Assembly (NCBI RefSeq): GCF_003121895.1 | Contig: NZ_QEWW01000012.1 | Span: forward strand, 1-35,063 | Length of the DNA: 35,063 nucleotides | Direction: 5' to 3' | Origin: Ignatzschineria cameli | Lineage (GTDB): Bacteria; Pseudomonadota; Gammaproteobacteria; Cardiobacteriales; Wohlfahrtiimonadaceae | Part shown: positions 8,685 through 14,628 of the stretch, in pieces | Layout of the letters: each line of letters begins with the position of its first letter | Numbering within the stretch: the stretch's first letter is position 1 | Notes under the pieces: model-generated | Told to the model about the DNA's origin: nothing | The model's input: the letters and a program-made list of their open reading frames with translations, nothing else | Databases searched by the model: none | Translations under genes and position numbers: made by a program

Positions 8685-9197
8685 ATGATGCGTCCATTAT
8701 TTTTACTTTCAACCTTAATTTTAAGTTCTTCTATTGCTTTTGCTCAGGTAGATGCAGCCAAAGTTGAGACACCACCAGTTGTAGAAAAAGGGCAAATAGA
8801 GGCTACAGCGGAAAAGTTAAAAGAGCCGACAGAACCAAGACAGATCAGAGCTCAGGCACGGATTCACAAAGAAGAGTGCGCAACAGGTGATTGCCCTGGA
8901 AAAGCTCAAAATGAGAATCGCGGCAGAGATAAAGCTAAAGCGCAAGAGAGTGAGATGCGTAAAGAGATGAAGCAGCGAGAGGGCAAGCAAGAGGCTAAAA
9001 AAGAGAATCAAGAGAGAAAAGATAAGAAAGATAAGAAAGATAAGCGAGATAAGAAAGAGAAAAAAGATCGCTCTGAGCGTAGTAAAAAACATCATAATGA
9101 CAAAGGGCACTCTAAAAAAGAGAAGCAGGAAAGAAAGCATCACGATGGCTCAATGAAGGGCAATAAAGGTGCAAAACAGATGGAAGGGCGTAACTAG
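8685..9197 (+). CDS. Secreted Lys/Glu-rich low-complexity protein of unknown function
   Basis: I do not recognise a family. The 170-residue product has a clear signal peptide (MMRPLFLLSTLILSSSIAFA, cleavage after Ala20) very similar in style to that of the preceding YgiW-type protein. The mature part is highly charged. Residues 80-170 are dominated by Lys, Glu, Asp, Arg and later His (KDKKDKKDKRDKKEKKDR, KKHHNDKGH). The only two cysteines are in ECATGDC (Cys65, Cys70), a CX4C pair that could form a disulfide or bind metal. The coding frame is supported by the signal peptide and by TAAGGAG before the ATG; a second ATG follows in frame at 8688. The neighbourhood suggests an envelope-stress role, perhaps metal or polyanion binding. 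That is inference. Low-complexity sequence makes homology searches unreliable. Confidence 0.75.
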   Translation: MMRPLFLLSTLILSSSIAFAQVDAAKVETPPVVEKGQIEATAEKLKEPTEPRQIRAQARIHKEECATGDCPGKAQNENRGRDKAKAQESEMRKEMKQREGKQEAKKENQERKDKKDKKDKRDKKEKKDRSERSKKHHNDKGHSKKEKQERKHHDGSMKGNKGAKQMEGRN

Positions 9198-9252
9198 CGG
9201 TAGTTCGTAAAAGTAGTTGATAATAGAGAAGCTAAGAAGTTAAGTCTCAATT

Positions 9253-9289
9253 ACCCTTATTCCCGTTTTATGGGGATAAGGGTTTTTTT
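9253..9289 (+). terminator. Intrinsic terminator after the Lys/Glu-rich protein gene
   Basis: ACCCTTATTCCC (9253-9264) pairs with GGGGATAAGGGT (9272-9283, one G-T) and is followed by seven T residues. It closes the envelope-stress cluster. The remaining 9290-9486 must hold the smpB promoter; no hexamer pair there is convincing. Confidence 0.9.
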
Positions 9290-9486
9290 ATCCCTATTTG
9301 ACCTATTTAATAGGAGCAAGTTATAGAAGCAATTTTAATAGGAACGGGCGGCATAACGGTATCTTGGTGATTATTTTAGAGATAGGGGCGCAGTTGTATT
9401 AAAATAGGGGTTCGACTTGTAATATTGATAAATATTGTAAGGACTCGTAGAGAGATTCTACAGATTGTTTAAAAGAGGTAAAAATA

Positions 9487-9963
9487 ATGGCAAAGAAACC
9501 CCAGAAAGGGAGTGCTCAGATCGCTGGTAATAAGCGTGCCTATCATGACTACTTTATTGAAGAGAAGATAGAAGCGGGCGTTGAGTTGCAAGGATGGGAA
9601 GTAAAGAGCTTAAGAGAGGGGCGTGGGCAACTTTCGGAGGCTTATGTGCAGATTAAAAATGGTGAAGTTTATATGATCGGCTCTCGTATCACCCCGCTAC
9701 TTTCTGCTTCAACCCATATCTATGCAGATGATACTCGAACCCGAAAATTACTGCTCCATCGCCGAGAAATCGATCGCTTGATGGGTGCCGTAGATCAGAA
9801 AGGTTATACCATTGTCCCTTTAAGTTTGTATTGGAAGCGGGGAATGGTTAAGGTAGAGATTGGCCTTGCAAAAGGGAAAAAGGATCACGATAAACGAGCA
9901 ACAATTAAAGAGCGCGATTGGAATCGAGAAAAGCAAAGATTACTGCGTCATGAACATCGCTAA
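9487..9963 (+). CDS. smpB: SsrA-binding protein SmpB
   Basis: SmpB (158 residues) binds the tRNA-like end of tmRNA and delivers it to stalled ribosomes for trans-translation. Landmarks are the N-terminal [29 protein letters not shown] core, the [14 protein letters not shown] strand, the [11 protein letters not shown] motif, and the basic C-terminal tail with GKKDHDKR and [14 protein letters not shown]. Length is normal for the family. Its RNA partner ssrA lies at 30445-30797 in this same window. The D-2-hydroxyacid dehydrogenase gene follows after 33 nt and may be cotranscribed. The Shine-Dalgarno is weak (GAGG within AAAAGAGGTAAAAATA). Confidence 0.97.
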   Translation: MAKKPQKGSAQIAGNKRAYHDYFIEEKIEAGVELQGWEVKSLREGRGQLSEAYVQIKNGEVYMIGSRITPLLSASTHIYADDTRTRKLLLHRREIDRLMGAVDQKGYTIVPLSLYWKRGMVKVEIGLAKGKKDHDKRATIKERDWNREKQRLLRHEHR

Positions 9964-9996
9964 TCGTTGAGAGATAATAAAAAGTAGGAGGAGAAG

Positions 9997-10950
9997 ATGG
10001 ATAAGAAAAAAATAGTCTTTTTAGATCATGGGACGATGAGCCGATTTGATCTCACATTTAACTTTCCTTATGAATTAATAGAGATCGATAATTGTCCTAG
10101 AGAGAAGGTTGCTGACGCCTTAGCTGGGTGTGAAATTGCAATTACCAATAAGGTACCGATCGATCGTGCCGCGATGGAAGCTAATCCGCAGTTAAAATTG
10201 ATTGCTGTTGCGGCTACAGGTTTCAATATGATCGATATTGCGGCTGCAAAAGAGTTTGGCATCACGGTTGCTAACGTTGCCGGCTATAGTCAAACTGCAG
10301 TTGCAGAGCATGCCTTTATGATGATGATCTCTCTTGTTCATCGGCTTCCTCTCTATGAAGCGCGGGTACGTGCGGGAGAGTGGCAAAAGTCGCCATTTTT
10401 CTCTCTTTTTGGGGCGCCTATTTATGAACTAAAAGGGAAGACCTTGGGGATTTTTGGTCGAGGAAGTATCGGTTCGCAGTTAGCGAAATATGCCGAATGC
10501 TTCGGGATGAATGTTCTCTATTCAGAGCGAAAAGGAGCTTCGGAGATTCGACCGGGATATGAGAGCTTCCTTGATGTATTAGAGAAGAGTGATGTCTACT
10601 CAATTCATGCTCCTTTGACGCCAGAGACAGAGAACCTCATTGCTGCAGAAGAGATTGCGAAGATGAAGCAAGGTGTCATTATTCTCAATGTCAGTCGTGG
10701 AGGTTTGGTGAATGAGGCAGATTTAGCGGCAGGATTACGAAGTGGTCAAGTTGGCGGAGCAGGGATCGATGTACTCACTTCCGAGCCTCCAAAGCCTGAT
10801 AATCCTCTTTTAGCGGCAGATCTTGGAAATCTTATCTTAACCCCTCATACCGCTTACGCAAGTGAAGAGGCATTAGCGAAACTCGTGATTATTTTGCAAG
10901 ACAATATTAATCAATTTGTTGCCGGAGCCCCGATGAATGTTGTGAATTAG
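9997..10950 (+). CDS. D-2-hydroxyacid dehydrogenase, probably glycerate dehydrogenase/hydroxypyruvate reductase
   Basis: This 317-residue NAD(P)-dependent oxidoreductase has the Rossmann motif GRGSIG (154-159) and the catalytic triad Arg234 (NVSRGG), Glu263 (TSEPP) and His284 (LTPHTAY). Length and sequence suit the HprA-like glycerate dehydrogenase group, which interconverts hydroxypyruvate and D-glycerate in the cytosol. Tyr at 286, two residues after the catalytic His, replaces the Ala often found in other family members. The start follows an AGGAGGAGAAG Shine-Dalgarno. It sits 33 nt after smpB and 84 nt before the SirB2-family gene. A glycerate kinase is encoded at 24063, which fits a glycerate route, but substrate specificity cannot be read from sequence alone. 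Confidence 0.87.
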   Translation: MDKKKIVFLDHGTMSRFDLTFNFPYELIEIDNCPREKVADALAGCEIAITNKVPIDRAAMEANPQLKLIAVAATGFNMIDIAAAKEFGITVANVAGYSQTAVAEHAFMMMISLVHRLPLYEARVRAGEWQKSPFFSLFGAPIYELKGKTLGIFGRGSIGSQLAKYAECFGMNVLYSERKGASEIRPGYESFLDVLEKSDVYSIHAPLTPETENLIAAEEIAKMKQGVIILNVSRGGLVNEADLAAGLRSGQVGGAGIDVLTSEPPKPDNPLLAADLGNLILTPHTAYASEEALAKLVIILQDNINQFVAGAPMNVVN

Positions 10951-11034
10951 CCACGCAATTTGATCTTATCAGGTTGAGTGTGTCATCATTGCATCTTTAC
11001 TACTTGTCATTACTAGCGTACTAGAGGAATATCG

Positions 11035-11415
11035 ATGTTAGCAGCGTCTTATATGGGGCTAAAGCATACACATATTATGCTTGCCTTCTTTTCAATTATC
11101 TTTTTCAACTTCCGTTTTTGGAAATATTTTTTAGTAGCAAGACCCAAATGGGCACGTATAGCACCACATATTATTGATACTTTTCTCTTATTGACCGGTA
11201 TCTTATTAGCGGTTGCACTCTCAATTAATCCGTTTTCATTAGGCGGGAGCTGGTTGGGGGTGAAACTCTTCTTTATGGTGCTCTATATTCTCTTTGCTAT
11301 TTTAGCGATGAGACAAAACTTTGTTCTCTCAACAAGATTGATTAACTACTTGATCTGTAACAGTATGGCGATGGCAGTGGTCTGGATGGCAATGATGAAG
11401 CCACAGCTCTTTTAA
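11035..11415 (+). CDS. SirB2-family inner-membrane protein
   Basis: The 126-residue protein has four predicted helices (about 9-24, 43-63, 72-92 and 103-121). It fits the SirB2 family by length, the early MGLKHTHIMLA motif, and HIIDTFLLLTGI in helix 2. SirB2 was named from Salmonella invasion studies; its molecular role is not established. A GAGGA Shine-Dalgarno supports the ATG. No terminator is evident after it; the tRNA-Arg promoter begins about 40 nt downstream. Confidence 0.82.
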   Translation: MLAASYMGLKHTHIMLAFFSIIFFNFRFWKYFLVARPKWARIAPHIIDTFLLLTGILLAVALSINPFSLGGSWLGVKLFFMVLYILFAILAMRQNFVLSTRLINYLICNSMAMAVVWMAMMKPQLF

Positions 11416-11456
11416 AAGACAATGGTGCTGAAAACGAATAAAGAGTGAGCAAGAGT

Positions 11457-11484
11457 TTGCAAGTTCCGGAAATTGTTATATACT
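11457..11484 (+). promoter_or_regulatory. Promoter of the first tRNA-Arg
   Basis: A -35 TTGCAA (11457-11462) and a -10 TATACT (11479-11484) are separated by 16 bp. They are placed 15 nt before the mature 5' end of the tRNA. Confidence 0.7.
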
Positions 11485-11499
11485 AACCATCTTAGTTAA

Positions 11500-11576
<77 letters not shown>

Positions 11577-11582
11577 TATAGT

Positions 11583-11615
11583 AAACCCCTTGCTTTCGAG
11601 TAAGGGGTTTTTATT
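11583..11615 (+). terminator. Terminator of tRNA-Arg copy 1
   Basis: AAACCCCTTGCT pairs with AGTAAGGGGTTT around a TTCG loop, with one G-T pair, followed by a T tract. Confidence 0.93.
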
Positions 11616-11782
11616 TTGTAGTTTTTAAGTTTTGTTGTTTATTGTTTATATTGAAGTAGTCTTGAATTAGTGGTTCTGTTGGATCACTCTTGAGTCAAGA
11701 TACCGGTCATTTTTACTGATATTTTTTAATTAAGATATTTTTCGTTGTCATCTTCCCATCTTTTTATCTTGGCATCTTTTAT

Positions 11783-11810
11783 TTGACATTAAAAAAATAT
11801 CGGGTATAGT
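11783..11810 (+). promoter_or_regulatory. Promoter of the second tRNA-Arg
   Basis: A consensus -35 TTGACA (11783-11788) lies 16 bp before the -10 TATAGT (11805-11810), 15 nt ahead of the tRNA. Spacing and distance match copy 1, while the hexamers differ. The rest of 11616-11782 is AT-rich with no gene. Confidence 0.82.
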
Positions 11811-11825
11811 AATGATCTTAGTTAA

Positions 11826-11902
<77 letters not shown>

Positions 11903-11908
11903 TAAAGT

Positions 11909-11941
11909 AAACCCCTTACTTTCGAGTAAGGGGTTTTATTT
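11909..11941 (+). terminator. Terminator of tRNA-Arg copy 2
   Basis: AAACCCCTTACT pairs perfectly with AGTAAGGGGTTT around a TTCG tetraloop, followed by TTTATTTT. It differs from copy 1 by one base that restores perfect pairing. Confidence 0.93.
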
Positions 11942-11965
11942 TGTCTTGACCTTTTAAGGTAGCAA

Positions 11966-11995
11966 CCTCGGGAAGTGTGCTTAAGATTCCCGAGG
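11966..11995 (-). terminator. Possible weak terminator for the minus-strand 68-residue gene
   Basis: CCTCGGGAA (11966-11974) is perfectly inverted at 11987-11995 with a 12-nt loop. No T tract follows on either strand, so termination is uncertain. It lies 38 nt past the stop of the minus-strand gene at 12033. Confidence 0.4.
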
Positions 11996-12032
11996 GTAGT
12001 GATCTAAGGATGAATTGGATTTAGAGCGCTCG

Positions 12033-12239
12033 CTACTTTTCAATCAGCTCATATTGATAGCGTGGTCGATCACCTACGCGATAATAGATAAAGTCTTTCT
12101 GATAGCTATCTAAAAACTTTTGTCGAGCTTCTTCACTCTCAAACCATCTTTCGGCTTTAAAGTCAGGGCCTAAAAGATTTTCACGCATGAAGGTTGCATG
12201 AGGTGGAAGCGTCATTCGAACACCATATTGTTTACTCAT
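12033..12239 (-). CDS. Small conserved-looking protein of unknown function
   Basis: I do not recognise this 68-residue protein. It has no signal peptide or membrane helix. It is mixed-charge and aromatic-rich, with the segments PPHATFMRENLLGPDF, ERWFESEEARQKFL and the Tyr/Arg-rich end YYRVGDRPRYQYELIEK. The gene is likely real: it has GGAG about 9 nt upstream of ATG, its codon use resembles its neighbours, and no larger gene overlaps it. It lies downstream of moaA on the same strand, separated by 166 nt of tandem repeats. No function is proposed. Confidence 0.65.
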   Translation of the reverse strand: MSKQYGVRMTLPPHATFMRENLLGPDFKAERWFESEEARQKFLDSYQKDFIYYRVGDRPRYQYELIEK

Positions 12240-12293
12240 TATTGGATCTCCATTTACTAATCTACTTATTACTTACTGAGTATTGCTAATTTG

Positions 12294-12348
12294 ATTGCTA
12301 GCTTTTAATTACTAACTTTTAATTGCTAACTTCTAATTGTTAACTTTA
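12294..12348. repeat. Degenerate 14-bp tandem repeats between moaA and the small gene
   Basis: Four units follow each other: ATTGCTAGCTTTTA, ATTACTAACTTTTA, ATTGCTAACTTCTA and a 13-bp ATTGTTAACTTTA. More diverged units flank them on both sides. The block covers most of the 166-bp gap. Confidence 0.85.
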
Positions 12349-12405
12349 ACAACTGAGTTGATTACTAATTTTTTATTGTTTATTTATTGACTTGGCGGCG
12401 ATGAG

Positions 12406-13380
12406 TTAGCCACCGGTCATTGACATAATGCGTTTAATTTTAGTCACATCTGTTCTAAATTCATGTTTTTGTGGCTTAAGGTTGACCGCTTCTCGGATCG
12501 CTTTTTGTAATTCTTCATCACTACAATTATCCCGGAGCATCTCTCTTAGCGGATAAGCTTCCTCTTGTCCAAGACACATATAGAGGGTGCCATCTACTGC
12601 TAGCCGAACACGGTTGCAGCTATCACAGAAGTGTTGACTAAGGGGGGTAATGAGCCCAAAGGTAAATGAGCCATCGGGAGATTGATAATAGCGGGCAGGT
12701 CCCTGTCCTAGATTGAGAGGAGCATCGACTAAGCCATATTTCTCTTTTAGTGACTCAAGCAGCTTTGTGAGATCTTTCCCTTCAGTGTTTTGTCCTGTTG
12801 TTCCCATCGGCATTGCTTCAATTAATCGGAGAACTAAGCCATTATCGATACAGAATTGGATCATTTTATCGATATCTTGATCATTGATTCCAATCATCGG
12901 AACCATATTGATCTTAATCATCTCAAAGCCAGCATCGATTGCGGCAAAGATCCCTCTTTGGACTTTATCGATACAGTCGTTGCCGGTAATTTGATGAACT
13001 GTTAGCGGGTTTAAGGAGTCGAGACTAATATTAAGGCGGTCGAGTCCTGCCTCTTTTAGTGGTTTTGCCAGACGTTCTAGTTGTGTGGCATTGGTTGTCA
13101 TTGAGAGATCTTTAATAGTAGGGATCTCTTTGATGCGGGCAATTAGCTCTGTTACATCTTTTCTTAAGAGCGGCTCACCCCCGGTAATTCGGTAGTGATC
13201 AGTTCCCATAGCTGAAAATGCTTTTACAACACGAATAATCTCATCAAATGTCAGCCAGTTTTTATGAACTTCAAAACCTTTAAACCCTTTAGGGATGCAG
13301 TAGGTACAGCGAAGGTCGCAACGATCTGTCACTGAGATACGTACATAATCAATTTTACGACCAAACTGATCAATTAACAT
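12406..13380 (-). CDS. moaA: GTP 3',8-cyclase MoaA (molybdopterin biosynthesis)
   Basis: MoaA is the radical SAM enzyme that, with MoaC, converts GTP to cyclic pyranopterin monophosphate, the first step of molybdenum cofactor synthesis. The 324-residue protein has the radical SAM cluster motif Cys21-x3-Cys25-x2-Cys28, the SAM-binding GGEP (67-70), and the C-terminal GTP-cluster cysteines Cys252, Cys255 and Cys269. It ends in the Gly-Gly tail (MTGG) needed for activity. All key residues are intact and length is typical. The ATG is preceded by CAGGGAGA. It follows oxyR on the same strand after 137 nt of hexamer repeats. No other moa genes are in the window. Confidence 0.97.
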   Translation of the reverse strand: MLIDQFGRKIDYVRISVTDRCDLRCTYCIPKGFKGFEVHKNWLTFDEIIRVVKAFSAMGTDHYRITGGEPLLRKDVTELIARIKEIPTIKDLSMTTNATQLERLAKPLKEAGLDRLNISLDSLNPLTVHQITGNDCIDKVQRGIFAAIDAGFEMIKINMVPMIGINDQDIDKMIQFCIDNGLVLRLIEAMPMGTTGQNTEGKDLTKLLESLKEKYGLVDAPLNLGQGPARYYQSPDGSFTFGLITPLSQHFCDSCNRVRLAVDGTLYMCLGQEEAYPLREMLRDNCSDEELQKAIREAVNLKPQKHEFRTDVTKIKRIMSMTGG

Positions 13381-13415
13381 TTATCAAAATCTCCCTGAGA
13401 TGGATTACTTTTAGA

Positions 13416-13493
13416 TGAATTTGAATTTGAATTTGAATTTGGGCCTGAATTCGGATCTGAATCTGGATTTGAATCTATATTTCAGAATGATTC
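13416..13493. repeat. Thirteen-unit hexanucleotide tandem repeat upstream of moaA
   Basis: A 6-bp period runs without slipping for 78 bp. TGAATT occurs four times perfectly, then diverged forms (TGGGCC, TGAATT, CGGATC, TGAATC, TGGATT, TGAATC and others). It sits between the oxyR stop and the moaA start on the minus strand. Confidence 0.9.
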
Positions 13494-13499
13494 GATCAG

Positions 13500-13519
13500 A
13501 AGGATTCAGCAGAATCCTT
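13500..13519 (-). terminator. Short hairpin at the oxyR stop codon
   Basis: AAGGATTC (13500-13507) is inverted at 13512-13519 around AGCA, overlapping the oxyR stop. There is no T tract, so it may only be a stability hairpin. Confidence 0.35.
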
Positions 13520-14390
13520 ACAGTTTAAGATCTTCAATGCATTTTGCGATGATTTCAATTTTTTTCATCTGTGTAAATTCTTTTCGATAGACAAGTGCTA
13601 CTTTTCGTGTAGGAACTGGCTCTGTAAATGGAATGTAGTGTAGTAGCTCACTGAGATGATCATCTGTTAATGCATATTTAGGAAGTACAGAGATCTGATG
13701 GCCTGCTGCAACAATATTGCGAATTGTCTCTAACGAATGGTGGTGAGAATTGGTAGCATTAATCTCTTTACAGCGATCAAGAACTTGATCTCGGAAACAG
13801 TGTCCAATATTGAGGAGCAATGGATCATACTCATGAATCTCATCTGGTGAGATGCTCTCTTTACCATTGAGAGGATGATCTTTAGGGGTAATAACAAAGA
13901 AAGGCTCTTCATAAAGCTCTATCACTTCAAAGGTAGGATCCGCAATAGGGAGCGCTAAAATGGCCGCATCGATCTCTCCTGTTTTTAACATTGGGAGAAG
14001 GTTATCGGTCATATTCTCAAAGAGGTTAAGTTGTAATTGAGGTGCCGCTTCCCTTAAAAGAGGGATCATTTTAGGGAGTAGATAGGGGGCGATGGTAAAG
14101 ATAATACCTAAATTGAAACGCCCTTCGATGGAATCTGAATCTTTACTTAAAGAGAGTAGTTCATCGACAAGTTCAAAGATTCTCCGAGCTTTAGGGAGTG
14201 CCTTTTCGCCTTCAGGGGTTAAGAGAACCTCATTGGTCGTTCGCTCAAAGAGGGAGACATCCATTGAGGCTTCAAGGTTTTTTATCCCAATAGATAATGC
14301 TGGTTGAGAGATAAAACACTTTTGCGCTGCTCGACCAAAATGCCTCTCTTCAGCAACCGCAATGAAGTAACGAAGTTCATTTAATTTCAT
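13518..14390 (-). CDS. oxyR: LysR-family hydrogen-peroxide sensor OxyR
   Basis: The 290-residue protein has an N-terminal winged helix (RHFGRAAQKCFISQPALSIGIKNLE, residues 16-40) and a LysR effector domain. The redox pair is Cys198 and Cys207 (HCFRDQVLDRC), with exactly the eight-residue spacing of E. coli Cys199/Cys208. The OxyR-typical SLETIRNIVAAG follows. OxyR activates peroxide defence genes when this disulfide forms. No catalase or peroxidase gene is adjacent; its minus-strand neighbour is moaA, and it is divergent from sucA with a 238-bp gap. Additional cysteines (25 and 267) are present. The assignment is strong because both redox cysteines and the surrounding motif are conserved. Confidence 0.93.
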   Translation of the reverse strand: MKLNELRYFIAVAEERHFGRAAQKCFISQPALSIGIKNLEASMDVSLFERTTNEVLLTPEGEKALPKARRIFELVDELLSLSKDSDSIEGRFNLGIIFTIAPYLLPKMIPLLREAAPQLQLNLFENMTDNLLPMLKTGEIDAAILALPIADPTFEVIELYEEPFFVITPKDHPLNGKESISPDEIHEYDPLLLNIGHCFRDQVLDRCKEINATNSHHHSLETIRNIVAAGHQISVLPKYALTDDHLSELLHYIPFTEPVPTRKVALVYRKEFTQMKKIEIIAKCIEDLKL

Positions 14391-14535
14391 GCATTATTCC
14401 CATAAGTAACATTAATGTAGTGAATGATTTACATACTACCATATTTGCATTAAGGTGATTCTAATTAAGCATAAATCCCATGTTTATCAGCCCTTGAAGT
14501 GTAATTGAAACATGAAAGATTGCTCAGGTTACAAA

Positions 14536-14566
14536 TTGCGCGAAATGGAGAAAAATGGGCTATAAT
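14536..14566 (+). promoter_or_regulatory. Candidate sucA promoter
   Basis: A consensus -10 TATAAT lies at 14561-14566, 62 nt before the sucA start. The best -35 is TTGCGC (14536-14541), but the 19-bp spacer is long, so activator dependence is possible. Confidence 0.5.
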
Positions 14567-14628
14567 GAGGGAAATTTCTTTCTTTTTAATTTCCTATTAA
14601 TTTTAGATGACTTAAGTGAGCGATAACA

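Noticed and set aside
8817-9143. Minus-strand Leu/Phe-rich frame that looks like a membrane protein
   Set aside because: It is the antisense of the Lys/Glu-rich gene; AAG/GAG codons read backwards give Leu and Phe. No start signal.
13381-13500. Asn-Ser repeat peptide encoded by the hexamer array
   Set aside because: No start codon in frame, a stop just upstream, and the frame ends at the moaA start in a different phase.
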